Source: CBDCZY01 sp965224745
GTDB lineage: Bacteria; Pseudomonadota; Gammaproteobacteria; Methylococcales; Methylomonadaceae
Reading direction: 5' to 3'
Length of the DNA: 64,000 nt
NCBI GenBank assembly: GCA_965224745.1
Contig: CBDCZY010000004.1
Location: 62,001-126,000, forward strand
This document shows positions 9,031 to 18,593 of the stretch, piece after piece. The notes beneath the pieces are model-generated. The model was not told the DNA's origin and ran no database searches. It saw nothing but the letters and a program-made list of their open reading frames with translations. Made by a program: the position numbers and the translations under genes. Within the stretch, counting starts at the first letter, position 1; the number at the start of each line of letters is the position of its first letter.

Positions 9031-9382
9031 CTTAAAAGAAACTCGTTCTAAGTCTTTAAGGCGCTCTGACGGATACCCTGAAGAATAAAATATTCAATGA
9101 AGCTGAACCGATGCCACTTCGGGTGGACATCCAATATGACAGGTTAAGTTTACTTCTCCAGGCTCTATCCCGGAAAACGATAGATAATTAAAACAATGAA
9201 AACGGCATAGAAACCCAGTCTGCTGAAGTATAGGTTCAGAAAGAAGGATTTCATGCGGAATATGAATAGTAAAAATAGATATAATTGGGTATTGACATGG
9301 TTATGACAGGGACGCGCACGAAATAAGTTCGGCGACTAGCGTGGGGTTTTTGTTTGTCTTCAAGGAGTGGCAACAGACGCAT
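9031..9382. other. Intergenic stretch between two insertion sequences
   Basis: About 350 bases between the IS1 remnant and the IS3 copy. No open frame of useful length, tRNA or clear promoter was recognised. It is probably old target sequence or IS debris. Confidence 0.5.
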
Positions 9383-9644
9383 TATAGTACTCCCCATTGT
9401 CCAGACCAATTTCTCTAATAATTAAGATATAAATCTTTCTCTTTATTTTAAAAAAAATTGTTATTATTGCGCCGCAGGCGTTTTAATATTACGATTTGTT
9501 GACTGCGGCGGAATGTGGTCAAAGGGTGGATTAGTGTGGGTAAGCTCGTGGAAAACGGCTCTTTTGTTTTCCATCAGCTTATCCACACGTTCCGTAGGAA
9601 ATCCACGCTTTGTCCACATGGAGTCCGCCTGGCTTACCTTTAAA

Positions 9645-10490
9645 TCATACTGCGCTCTTGTTTAAATAGACCTCCTCGGGGGTTTGATAATCTAGCGATT
9701 GATGAATCCGTCGCTGGTTGTAAAACTCAAAATAGTCTTTCAGCCCTTGGTGCGCTTGTTTCACGGTCTGAAAATCATTCAAGTAGACTTTCTCATACTT
9801 GACAGAACGCCACAAACGCTCAACAAAGATATTATCCAAGGCCCGGCCTCTGCCATCCATGCTAACCTGGATGCCTTTATCCAGCAGGGGTTGCGTGAAC
9901 CGATGCGTGGTAAATTGGCTCCCTTGGTCGGTATTAAAAATTTCGCACCGTGATGTTGCCAAGGCTTCATTCAGCGCAATGATACAGAAGTCTGCTTCCA
10001 ACGTCGTACTCAGTGCCCAATTCAGCACATAGCGGCTGTACCAGTCGATGATTGCCATCAAATAAACAAAGCCATGTCTCAGACGTATATAGGTAATATC
10101 AGTACTCCAGACCTGATTACAGCGTTCAATGGGCAAATGTCTCAACAGATAAGGAAACACTTTGTGTTCCGGATTCGCCTGGCTCAACTTCGGCTTGGGA
10201 TAGACCGCTTCTAAGCCCATTTGCCTGAGCAGCCGCCTGACGCGTTTCACATTGACCTGATGACCTTGTAATCTCAAATGCTCCGTCATTTTCAACACAC
10301 CGTAAAAAGGTGTTTCGGTATATTGTTTATCCAGTTCATGCATCAATAATAGCGTGTATGCGTCGATACCCACCGGACGGTAATACAGGCTTGAGCGATT
10401 GATGCCTAGCAAACCACACTGTTGCCTGATGCTAAGGGTTGACAGCTCAGGTTCTAGCCACATTTTTTTAGTGTCAAGAGCCACGTTCAA
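9645..10490 (-). CDS. IS3-family transposase OrfB (DDE integrase domain)
   Basis: 281 residues. An N-terminal HTH_21-type region (RQQCGLLGINRSSLYYRP) precedes an rve integrase core with the catalytic triad in STDITYIR, FNTDQGSQFT and NIFVERLWRSVKYE, and a final EFYNQRRIHQSLDYQTPEEVY. It begins at a TTG that overlaps the end of orfA by four bases at an A-rich run, so it is normally made as an OrfAB fusion by -1 frameshifting. It catalyses element transposition. Reading is intact from the overlap to the stop. Confidence 0.93.
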   Translation of the reverse strand: MNVALDTKKMWLEPELSTLSIRQQCGLLGINRSSLYYRPVGIDAYTLLLMHELDKQYTETPFYGVLKMTEHLRLQGHQVNVKRVRRLLRQMGLEAVYPKPKLSQANPEHKVFPYLLRHLPIERCNQVWSTDITYIRLRHGFVYLMAIIDWYSRYVLNWALSTTLEADFCIIALNEALATSRCEIFNTDQGSQFTTHRFTQPLLDKGIQVSMDGRGRALDNIFVERLWRSVKYEKVYLNDFQTVKQAHQGLKDYFEFYNQRRIHQSLDYQTPEEVYLNKSAV

Positions 10491-10765
10491 AATGTTTTTT
10501 TTAGAAATTCATTTTCTACTTTTAGCTGCCCTATCTGCTTGTAGAGTTCATCAATCAACGCTTGCTGGTCATCTTCCTGGCGTTTTCGGTGGCTTGAAAA
10601 TGCTTCGGGGAGGGTATTTAATGCAGCCTTTTTCCAATTGTTGATTTGGGTTGAATGGATGCCGTATTTCGCGGTAATTTCTGCTGTGGTTTGCTCACCT
10701 TTTAGGGCTTCTAAAACAACCTTTACTTTGGTTTGAGTGCTGTGCTTTTTTCGACTAATTGTCAT
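10487..10765 (-). CDS. IS3-family transposase OrfA (helix-turn-helix)
   Basis: 92 residues with the IS3 OrfA signature: a KHSTQTKVKVVLEALKGEQT opening, a helix-turn-helix (TAEITAKYGIHSTQINNWKK) and a C-terminal leucine-rich coiled coil (DELYKQIGQLKVENEFLKK) used for multimerisation. It binds the terminal repeats. It ends in KKTF at an A8 run, the probable slippery site joining it to OrfB. Confidence 0.92.
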   Translation of the reverse strand: MTISRKKHSTQTKVKVVLEALKGEQTTAEITAKYGIHSTQINNWKKAALNTLPEAFSSHRKRQEDDQQALIDELYKQIGQLKVENEFLKKTF

Positions 10766-10932
10766 CTCTTAATCCTCGGTTTTGAGGGTAAGATTCTATC
10801 TTAACTACTGGTCTAGTTTTTGGGGAGTATTATAAGTGGCGGCACTGTTTGGAAAAGACTATCTCTGTACATTCAATCTTTGTTTTCGGTATCATAATCA
10901 AGCTATGTAATTGCTTTAAGATAGAAAGTCCA

Positions 10933-13824
10933 ATGTCCGATTTAGAGAAAGTAATAGCTGAAATTGAATCCCTTTCCGATGTGGCTGTTAAAGAGCAACT
11001 ACGCTCTTCTTTAAATCAGTTTATTCGAAATCTTCGAGATAATAATCAGCAGTTTCCAGCAAACCCTCCCTTTCAGTCTTCAATAGTAAAAGTTTGGGCA
11101 AGTAGTTTATTCGTAAGGAATTGCTGTGTTATTGAGCCTGATACCATTTTAGAGCTAATTGCTACAAAAGAATTGTTTATTTCTGATCTCAAGTCAGTTT
11201 ATCTAGGTGATTTGTATACGTTTTCAGTCAATTCCGAAACGGCGTTAATGACTATACTTCGTCAGTTCAGAAAAAAGCACATGATTAGAATAGCCTGGCG
11301 GGATATTGCAGGTTGGTCAGACTTGTCTGAGACACTGCTTGATTTATCTGCTCTGGCCGATGCTTGTATTGAATATGCTCTGGATTTTCTTTATCAAGCA
11401 GCATGCAAAATGAAAAGTAGCCCAATTCTTCCAAGCGGTTGTAAGCAGCAACTAATCGTTCTTGGTATGGGAAAGTTAGGAGCAAAAGAACTCAATTTTT
11501 CTTCTGATATTGACCTTATTTTTACCTACCCTGAAGAGGGAATTCTAGAAGATAAAAAGAAAACCAGTTATAGCGAATTTTTTTCTAAGCTATGTACTAG
11601 CCTGATAAAAGTATTAAATGAGGCAACTGTTGAGGGGTTTGTTTTTAGAGTCGATACACGGCTGAGGCCATTTGGTGCGAGTGGTCCTATTGTTATGAAC
11701 TTTCAGGCCATGGAGAACTACTATCAGACACAAGCGCGAGAATGGGAACGCTATGCAATGGTCAAGGTGCGACCTGTTGCAGGAGATCTTGAAACTGCAA
11801 AGCAATTAATGCAAATGCTTAACCCATTTGTATACCGTCGGTATTTAGACTACGGTGCCTTTGAAGAGTTGAGAACACTAAAATTAAAAATAACCCAGGA
11901 ACTCATGCGAAAGGATAAGGTTGAGAATATCAAACTTGGGCCAGGTGGTATTCGTGAAATAGAGTTTATAGTTCAGGCATTTCAATTGATAAGAGGGGGG
12001 CAAAATAAGGAATTACAAGAAAGCAACGTGTTAAAAGTTTTGCCTAGGCTTGGAGAGCTCAATTTACTAACAAAGGAGGATATTGATACTCTTGAAAGGT
12101 CGTATATGTTATTAAGGCAAGTAGAAAATCATATTCAAGCCTATCAGGATAAGCAAACTCATGATTTGCCGGAGCAAATTACTGAGAAATTTGCTTTGGC
12201 GGTATCTTTAAATTATTCCTCATGGATTTCTTTTAAAGAACATATTGATGAAATTCGAAATGATGTTCACCAAATTTTTGAAGAAGTTTTCTCTTTGACA
12301 AAAGAGGATAAAGAGAATAATTCAAGCAATAAGGTTTGGTCACAGTTGCATACTGACGACACGGAGGCATTGGAAATGGAAATTACTTCATTAGGTTTTC
12401 ATAATCCCCAACAAGTAATTCGGCAGCTTTTTGTTTTTCAAAATGCATTAAATGTCAAGAAGCTAACAAAAAAAGGGGCGGAAACATTAGATCGACTTAT
12501 TCCAAAACTGCTTTCCGAGTTTGTGCTCATTGAAAATGCAGATGAAACATTAGGTCGCATATTAAACTTATTTGAAGCTATTGCTGGTAGAAATGTCTAT
12601 TATGCGTTACTGATTGAAAATCCAAGTGCATTAACACAGTTGGTTAAACTTTCTTCGTCAAGTTTTTGGATTTGTGATTATTTAGCGCTGCATCCAATTC
12701 TACTGGACGAGCTTTTAGATTCAGAAAGTCTTTATTCCCCACTAAGTAAGCCCCATTTGGAGGAAGCCATTAATTCTCAGATGGCGCTTATTGAAAAAGA
12801 TCAAATTGAGCAAGTGATGACATCCTTGCGCCAATTTAAGCAAAGCAATGTTCTTAGAGTGGCATCTGCAGATATAGCAGGAGTAATACCGCTCATGGTT
12901 GTTAGCGATTATTTAACTTACATTGCTGAGGAGATTGTTAAGTTTGTTGTTGGTATAGCGTGGAGAATACTGGAAAAAAAACATGGTTTGCCACAACAAG
13001 CCAATGAAAAAGAAATGAAGTTCGCTGTTATCGCTTATGGTAAATTTGGAGGTATAGAACTCGGTTATGGTTCCGATCTGGATTTGGTTTTTTTGTCAGA
13101 CACAGTCGATCAACATGGGGTTACCAGTGGCGATAAGCCGGTAACTTGTTTAGAGTTTTATGCAAAATTAGGCCAAAAAATATCCAGCATCCTGAATACT
13201 AAGATGTTTTCGGGCGTCTTGTATGAAGTGGACCTAAGACTTCGACCCAGCGGTAACGCAGGGTTGCTGGTAAGTCAGGTTGGTGCTTTCCAAGAGTATC
13301 TGGATAAGTCAGCATGGACATGGGAGCACCAAGCCTTAGTCAGGGCTCGTTTTGTTGCTGGAGACATAGCTGTCGGAGAAAAATTCCATGATATTAGGAA
13401 AGCGATATTAATTAAGTCAAGAAAATATGATGATTTAAAACAAGAAGTTCGTGAAATGCGAAAAAAAATGGCGGATAATTTTGCTGTGAAGGCGGTTGGG
13501 CGGTTTGATTTAAAGCATAGTCCTGGTGGTATTGCAGATATAGAGTTTATAGTACAATTTTGTGTACTTGCTTATGCGCATAAGACTGAAAAGTTGATAG
13601 ATTTTACAGATAACATAAGAATTATGGCATCGTTAAGAGAAAACGGGTATATCTCCGAATATCAACTTGATACATTGCATAATGCATACTGTGCTTATCG
13701 TGATAGAGGACATCGGGAGACCCTGCAAGGAAGTACCAATGTAATAGCAGAGAGCATTTTTGCTGACATAAGGCCCAAGGTAAAGCAAATTTGGAGTGAA
13801 ATTATGAGTTCTCATCAACCCTAA
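10933..13824 (+). CDS. glnE: Bifunctional glutamine synthetase adenylyltransferase/deadenylase
   Basis: 963 residues from the ATG at 10933; an in-frame extension to 10849 adds an unrelated hydrophobic leader right beside the IS3 end and is rejected. GlnE adds and removes AMP on glutamine synthetase in response to PII signalling. Two nucleotidyltransferase domains are visible: GMGKLGAKELNFSSDIDLIF near residues 177-196 (deadenylylation half) and YGKFGGIELGYGSDLDLVF near 702-720 (adenylylation half), each with the GS/FSSD-x-D metal site, and each is followed by a VDTRLRPFG or VDLRLRPSG motif. Length is typical. An IS3 copy ends 98 bases upstream, so the native promoter may be altered. Confidence 0.95.
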   Translation: MSDLEKVIAEIESLSDVAVKEQLRSSLNQFIRNLRDNNQQFPANPPFQSSIVKVWASSLFVRNCCVIEPDTILELIATKELFISDLKSVYLGDLYTFSVNSETALMTILRQFRKKHMIRIAWRDIAGWSDLSETLLDLSALADACIEYALDFLYQAACKMKSSPILPSGCKQQLIVLGMGKLGAKELNFSSDIDLIFTYPEEGILEDKKKTSYSEFFSKLCTSLIKVLNEATVEGFVFRVDTRLRPFGASGPIVMNFQAMENYYQTQAREWERYAMVKVRPVAGDLETAKQLMQMLNPFVYRRYLDYGAFEELRTLKLKITQELMRKDKVENIKLGPGGIREIEFIVQAFQLIRGGQNKELQESNVLKVLPRLGELNLLTKEDIDTLERSYMLLRQVENHIQAYQDKQTHDLPEQITEKFALAVSLNYSSWISFKEHIDEIRNDVHQIFEEVFSLTKEDKENNSSNKVWSQLHTDDTEALEMEITSLGFHNPQQVIRQLFVFQNALNVKKLTKKGAETLDRLIPKLLSEFVLIENADETLGRILNLFEAIAGRNVYYALLIENPSALTQLVKLSSSSFWICDYLALHPILLDELLDSESLYSPLSKPHLEEAINSQMALIEKDQIEQVMTSLRQFKQSNVLRVASADIAGVIPLMVVSDYLTYIAEEIVKFVVGIAWRILEKKHGLPQQANEKEMKFAVIAYGKFGGIELGYGSDLDLVFLSDTVDQHGVTSGDKPVTCLEFYAKLGQKISSILNTKMFSGVLYEVDLRLRPSGNAGLLVSQVGAFQEYLDKSAWTWEHQALVRARFVAGDIAVGEKFHDIRKAILIKSRKYDDLKQEVREMRKKMADNFAVKAVGRFDLKHSPGGIADIEFIVQFCVLAYAHKTEKLIDFTDNIRIMASLRENGYISEYQLDTLHNAYCAYRDRGHRETLQGSTNVIAESIFADIRPKVKQIWSEIMSSHQP

Positions 13825-13911
13825 AATACTCTTGACTAAATTTAGGAAGTAAAATGAAGGCGTTTCAAGCAGCACAATTAAAATTTATACTAAAAGGCAA
13901 TAGGAGACTAC

Positions 13912-14847
13912 ATGATGACGATGGACGATAGAGACGGCGTCATCTGGCTAGATGGGGAATGGGTGCCCTGGCGAGAGGCGAAAGTTCATGTTTTGACACA
14001 TACGTTACATTATGGTGCAGGCGTGTTTGAAGGCTTAAGGGCTTATCAAACTGCTACAAATGGTACTGCAATATTTAGATTACAAGAACACACAGACCGG
14101 TTGTTTAGGTCGGCCCACATTCTAAATATGAAAATTCCTTTTTCAAAACAAACACTGAATGATGCTCATTGCTCCGCTGTTGCCAAAAACCACTTAGCTA
14201 GTGCTTATCTCAGGCCTATGTGTTTTTACGGCTCAGAAGGTATGGGTCTACGGGCAGATAATTTAAAAGTGCATGTTATGGTTGCGGCATGGGAGTGGGG
14301 TGCCTATCTGGGAGCTGAAAGTATGGAAAAAGGCATCCGAATTAGAACATCCTCTTATACTAGAAATCACGTTAATAGTACCATGTGCAAAGCAAAGGCA
14401 AACGGGAATTACATTAATTCGATTTTGGCACTTCAAGAAGCAATCTCAGCAGGTTATGATGAAGCCTTGCTTTTAGATCACGAGGGTTATGTGGCCGAGG
14501 GAAGCGGAGAAAATCTGTTTATCGTACGCAACAATAAACTGTATACCCCTGAAACTACTTCGGCCTTGGAAGGAATTACGCGTGATACGATTATTACGAT
14601 AGCCAATGAGATAGGAATGCCAGTTATAGAAAAACGAATTACCCGAGATGAAGTTTATGTTGCTGATGAGGCTTTTTTTACAGGTTCTGCAGCAGAGGTA
14701 ACTCCTATCCGAGAATACGATGATAGAACGATCGGCAAAGGAGAGCGAGGGCAGGTAACGGAGCGTTTGCAAGCACTATATTTTGATTACGCTAATGGGA
14801 AGCGTAATGACCACCATGAATGGCTGACTTACGTTCAAGCCGAGTGA
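13912..14847 (+). CDS. ilvE: Branched-chain amino acid aminotransferase
   Basis: 311 residues, matching class IV PLP aminotransferases of about 305. MDDRDGVIWLDGEWVPWREAKVHVLTHTLHYGAGVFEGLRAY is read as the N-terminal start and active-site loop. The PLP lysine is K162 in AKANGNYINS, and EGSGENLFIV is the conserved motif after it. It performs the last step of leucine, isoleucine and valine synthesis in the cytoplasm. An AGGAG site precedes the tandem ATGs. It overlaps waaF by 28 bases if waaF starts at 14820. Confidence 0.95.
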   Translation: MMTMDDRDGVIWLDGEWVPWREAKVHVLTHTLHYGAGVFEGLRAYQTATNGTAIFRLQEHTDRLFRSAHILNMKIPFSKQTLNDAHCSAVAKNHLASAYLRPMCFYGSEGMGLRADNLKVHVMVAAWEWGAYLGAESMEKGIRIRTSSYTRNHVNSTMCKAKANGNYINSILALQEAISAGYDEALLLDHEGYVAEGSGENLFIVRNNKLYTPETTSALEGITRDTIITIANEIGMPVIEKRITRDEVYVADEAFFTGSAAEVTPIREYDDRTIGKGERGQVTERLQALYFDYANGKRNDHHEWLTYVQAE

Positions 14848-15866
14848 AGTTAGACTCAAAAATATTAATTGTCGGGCCATCATGGATCGGAGACATGGTT
14901 ATGGCACAAAGTTTGTTTATTGCGCTGAAGCAAAAATACCCAGATAGTCGGCTTGATGTTCTCGCGCCAGAGTGGTGTTTTCCGGTATTGACCAGGATGA
15001 AAGAAATTTCCAGTATGATCGAAGCTCCTTTCAAACATGGAGAATTAAGTTTAAAAAAAAGAACAGCAATTGGGCATGAGCTCAAGGAGAATGGTTATCA
15101 TCAAGCAATCATTCTTCCTAATTCATGGAAATCTGCTTTAGTACCCTTCTTTGCCAAAATTCCAATTCGTACTGGTTATCTTGGTGAGTTTCGTTATGCT
15201 TTACTAAATGATATAAGGTACCAATCCAGCAAACGAGGTCGCAAAACAGCAGAAAATTATGCTAATTTGTCTCAACAGAGAAACGAGCCACTGGCAGAGC
15301 TTTCCAAGCCTGAGCTGTTTATTGATTTGGCAAACCAAGCTAAGTTAATTAAAAAACATAGTATAAAGAACTCACTCAAGACTGTGGCGCTATGTCCTGG
15401 CGCTGAGTTTGGTTCTTCCAAGCGTTGGCCAGCCGCTTTTTTTGCTAGTGTTGCGAGACAAAAAAAGGATGAAGGATGGCAAGTCCTCTTGTTTGGTTCG
15501 GAAAAGGATAACGCCATAACAAAAGAAATAAATACGCTAACAAACATGCAGTGTGTTGATTTAGCGGGTACAACTTCACTGGTTGAGAGTATTGACTTAA
15601 TTTCGTTGGCAGATGTCGTTGTCACTAATGATACTGGGTTAATGCATGTTGCAGCAGCGCTAAAAAAAAGGATCGTTGCAATTTTTGGTTCGTCGGACCC
15701 CAAAAGAACACCCCCATTGAGTTTCCAAACTGCTAAAATCTGTTATCTCGGTTTGGAGTGCTCGCCTTGTTACAAAAGAGAATGCCCTTTGGGCCATACA
15801 CATTGTTTGAAGCAAATTCTGCCCGATCAAATTATTAACGAAATCGGGGCATTATGCGCGTCTTAG
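14820..15866 (+). CDS. waaF: ADP-heptose:LPS heptosyltransferase II
   Basis: 348 residues, GT9 family. KILIVGPSWIGDMVMAQSLF is the WaaF N-terminus, LCPGAEFGSSKRWPAAFFA the nucleotide-sugar region and VVTNDTGLMHVAAAL the C-terminal ADP-heptose binding motif. It adds the second heptose to the lipopolysaccharide inner core at the cytoplasmic face. The ATG at 14820 overlaps ilvE by 28 bases; a GTG at 14844 overlapping the ilvE stop as GTGA is an alternative start that removes eight residues. The next gene, waaC, overlaps by 13 bases, so the pair is translationally coupled. Confidence 0.93.
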   Translation: MADLRSSRVKLDSKILIVGPSWIGDMVMAQSLFIALKQKYPDSRLDVLAPEWCFPVLTRMKEISSMIEAPFKHGELSLKKRTAIGHELKENGYHQAIILPNSWKSALVPFFAKIPIRTGYLGEFRYALLNDIRYQSSKRGRKTAENYANLSQQRNEPLAELSKPELFIDLANQAKLIKKHSIKNSLKTVALCPGAEFGSSKRWPAAFFASVARQKKDEGWQVLLFGSEKDNAITKEINTLTNMQCVDLAGTTSLVESIDLISLADVVVTNDTGLMHVAAALKKRIVAIFGSSDPKRTPPLSFQTAKICYLGLECSPCYKRECPLGHTHCLKQILPDQIINEIGALCAS

Positions 15867-16852
15867 TTGTAAAAACCTCTTCTATGGGAGATCTGATACA
15901 TACGCTACCTGCATTAACTGATGCAGAGAAAGCTCATCCAGGGATTCGCTTTGACTGGGTTGCTGAGGAAGGTTTTTGTGAAATTCCGAAAATGCATCCG
16001 GCGGTAGATAAGGTGATTCCTGTTGCTATTAGACGGTGGCGACGAGAAGTAGTCAGCTCCATCGCTAACGGTCAAATTACCTCGATGGTAAGTCAATTAC
16101 GTCAAAAAGACTATGATTACATTATTGATGCGCAAGGTTTAATAAAGAGTGCCATGGTTACTTTTTTGGCCCATGGTGTTCGTTGCGGTTTAGACTACAA
16201 ATCTTGCAAGGAACCATTTGCTGCACTGGGCTATCAAAAAAAAGTCAATGTACCCAAAAAATTACATGCAATTGAAAGAGTAAGACGGTTATTTTCTGAG
16301 GTACTTGGTTATCAATTTGACCCTAATGAAATGGAAAGTGGGTTGGACACTAAGCTTTTTAATACTGCCTTTGATAGACAACCCTATGTTGTTTTTCTGC
16401 ATGGTGCAAGTCACCCTGCCAAATTGTGGCCAAAAGACAGTTGGGTGAAGCTGGCCATGTTATTTTCTCAACAAGGGTATACTATCTATTTACCTTGGGG
16501 TAATGAGGAAGAAAAACAGCGTGCAGAAGCTATCGCGCAGACTTCAAAAAACGTGGTTATATTACCCAAGATGAATTTAAATGAGATTGCCTGCCTGTTA
16601 AATCAAGCCAAACTGGTCATCGGAGTTGATACTGGGTTGGCTCATTTGGCGGCAGCACTTGATACTCCGGGCATTACTCTTTATCTTGGTACGGTTCCAG
16701 GTCTAACTGGAGCTTGCGGGCACCATCAGACATGTTTGACGCAAGTAAATGATAAAATAGGAAATTATCCTGCCTCCTTGGATGTAATTTATCACCAACA
16801 GATAACCGTTGAGCGGGTTTGGCAAGCTGCCGGAACAAAACTAAATCACTAA
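15854..16852 (+). CDS. waaC: LPS heptosyltransferase I
   Basis: 332 residues, GT9 family. The N-terminus MRVLVVKTSSMGDLIHTLPAL carries the conserved KTSSMGDxIH that marks WaaC. FLHGASHPAKLWP and VIGVDTGLAHLAAAL make the sugar-nucleotide site in the C-terminal domain. It transfers the first L-glycero-D-manno-heptose to Kdo of lipid A. It overlaps waaF and is followed 15 bases later by gspE, so the LPS core genes and the secretion operon may be read through together. Confidence 0.94.
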   Translation: MRVLVVKTSSMGDLIHTLPALTDAEKAHPGIRFDWVAEEGFCEIPKMHPAVDKVIPVAIRRWRREVVSSIANGQITSMVSQLRQKDYDYIIDAQGLIKSAMVTFLAHGVRCGLDYKSCKEPFAALGYQKKVNVPKKLHAIERVRRLFSEVLGYQFDPNEMESGLDTKLFNTAFDRQPYVVFLHGASHPAKLWPKDSWVKLAMLFSQQGYTIYLPWGNEEEKQRAEAIAQTSKNVVILPKMNLNEIACLLNQAKLVIGVDTGLAHLAAALDTPGITLYLGTVPGLTGACGHHQTCLTQVNDKIGNYPASLDVIYHQQITVERVWQAAGTKLNH

Positions 16853-16867
16853 CTAGGTTTTTTTATT

Positions 16868-18589
16868 ATGACTGAAGAGATTTTAGAAGCAGAAGAGAGT
16901 GTCTCAACTTATGCAGCGTTTATTGATTTTTTACAAAAAAATCAAAAGTTGCGTGACTCTGATCTTAGCAGGGCAAAAAAAATTCAGGAACAGGCCGCAG
17001 AAGAGGGATTGCCATCCCTGTTGATCAAGCTGGGTTTATGCTCTGAAAATGATGTGGCCGTTGCAATGGCTAGTTCCGAAAATATTGAGCTTGTAAAAAA
17101 AGACGAATATCCCGAAGTTTCCCCTATTCCGTCAAGTATTTCATTACGTTTTTTAAGAGAAAACCGCATTATCGGGCTCGAAGAAAAACCAGAAGAGTTA
17201 ATCGTTGCAACAATTGATCCAATCCAAAAGTCAGTTATAGAGGCTTTAATTCTAGCCTGTCAGAAGGAAGTAAGCGTTAAGGTTGGTGTGGCTTCTGAGA
17301 TTGAGCGTGCTTTAGAACTTCAATACGGTGACGGCAAGACAAACATGGGCTTGTTTTCAGACGGCATGGATGGTGAAGAAATAGGTGAAGACGAAATTGA
17401 GCATCTAAAAGATCTTGCCAGTGAAGCTCCGGTTATCAGAATGGTTAATATCATCATGCAACGGGCCCTTGAGACTGAAGCTTCAGATATTCATTTCGAA
17501 CCTTTTGAGCAAAGCCTTAAAGTCAGGCTTAGAATTGATGGCGTTTTGCAAGAGGTAGAGGCGCCGCCAGTGTCATCAACAGCGGCGGTTATCTCGCGTA
17601 TTAAAATTATGGCGAAATTGAATATCGCCGAGCGACGCTTGCCCCAAGATGGCAGGATCAAAATTCAAATGTCAGGCAAAGAGCTCGATTTACGGGTATC
17701 AACGATACCGACCATGTACGGGGAAAGTGTCGTTATTCGACTGTTAAACAAAGAAAATGTTAAATTTGATTTTTCAGCCCTTGGTTTTGATGGAACCCAT
17801 TCCAAAAGATTTGTCAAAATACTCTCCAAACCCCATGGTATTCTGTTGATTACCGGCCCAACCGGAAGTGGTAAATCAACCACGCTTTATACAGCGCTAA
17901 ATCAGCTCAATACGCCAGACCGCAAAATTATAACGGTCGAAGATCCTGTGGAATACCAACTGGAAGGAGTCAACCAGATCCAAGCAAAGCCGCAAATTGG
18001 TCTTAATTTTGCCAGTGCATTACGTTCGATTGTAAGACAAGATCCTGACGTCATTATGATTGGTGAGATGCGTGACCTGGAAACAGCGAAAATCGCCGTG
18101 CAATCTGCTATGACAGGACACCTTGTGTTATCAACGTTGCATACCAATGATGCAGCCGGCGGTGTAACCCGTCTTTTGGATATGGGGCTTGAAGACTATT
18201 TGTTAACATCAACAGTGAACGGTATTTTAGGACAAAGGCTTGTAAAAAAACTTTGTACCCATTGTAAAGTAATCTATCCAGTAATGCCCGAAATGGTATC
18301 TGAAATGGGTCTGCGACGGTTAGTGCCTGAAGGAGAGATAAAACTTTTCCATCCGGTCGGTTGCGATCATTGCGGTGGTATTGGTTATCGTGGACGTATC
18401 GCGATCATGGAATTTCTAGTAATGACCGATGGCATCAGAAAACTCATTATGTCGCATATGGAAGCAGGAAAAATTCAGGAGGCTGCTGTCAAAGAAGGAA
18501 TGGTGACAATGTATGACGATGGCCTTATGAAAGCAATGGAAGGTATCACCACTATTGAAGAAATTCTCCGCGTGACAACTGAGACTTAA
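16868..18589 (+). CDS. gspE: Type II secretion system ATPase GspE
   Basis: 573 residues. An N-terminal N1E domain (to about residue 150) is followed by a RecA-like motor with Walker A GPTGSGKSTTLYT (about 329-341), an Asp box around VEDPVEY, Walker B IMIGEMRD, a His box LSTLHTNDAAG, and a tetracysteine zinc module, CTHCKVIYP to CDHCGGIGYRGR. It is the cytoplasmic hexamer that powers pseudopilus assembly. First gene of the gsp operon; four bases separate it from gspF. Confidence 0.96.
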   Translation: MTEEILEAEESVSTYAAFIDFLQKNQKLRDSDLSRAKKIQEQAAEEGLPSLLIKLGLCSENDVAVAMASSENIELVKKDEYPEVSPIPSSISLRFLRENRIIGLEEKPEELIVATIDPIQKSVIEALILACQKEVSVKVGVASEIERALELQYGDGKTNMGLFSDGMDGEEIGEDEIEHLKDLASEAPVIRMVNIIMQRALETEASDIHFEPFEQSLKVRLRIDGVLQEVEAPPVSSTAAVISRIKIMAKLNIAERRLPQDGRIKIQMSGKELDLRVSTIPTMYGESVVIRLLNKENVKFDFSALGFDGTHSKRFVKILSKPHGILLITGPTGSGKSTTLYTALNQLNTPDRKIITVEDPVEYQLEGVNQIQAKPQIGLNFASALRSIVRQDPDVIMIGEMRDLETAKIAVQSAMTGHLVLSTLHTNDAAGGVTRLLDMGLEDYLLTSTVNGILGQRLVKKLCTHCKVIYPVMPEMVSEMGLRRLVPEGEIKLFHPVGCDHCGGIGYRGRIAIMEFLVMTDGIRKLIMSHMEAGKIQEAAVKEGMVTMYDDGLMKAMEGITTIEEILRVTTET

Positions 18590-18593
18590 TACC

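Larger units (their letters stand above)
9383..10834 (-). mobile_element. IS3-family insertion sequence, copy 1
   Basis: A 1452-base element whose ends are TATAGTACTCCCC (9383) and GGGGAGTATTATA (ending 10834), an imperfect inverted repeat. It carries overlapping orfA and orfB on the minus strand plus about 250 untranslated bases after orfB. It is nearly identical to the plus-strand copy at 31316-32768. No convincing target duplication is visible (flanks ATT and AGT). It lies about 100 bases before the glnE start and probably displaced that gene's upstream region. Confidence 0.92.

Noticed and set aside
10849..10932. Extended glnE start at 10849
   Set aside because: The extra 28 codons begin with TTG beside the IS3 end, are hydrophobic and unlike any GlnE N-terminus; ATG 10933 fits the family.
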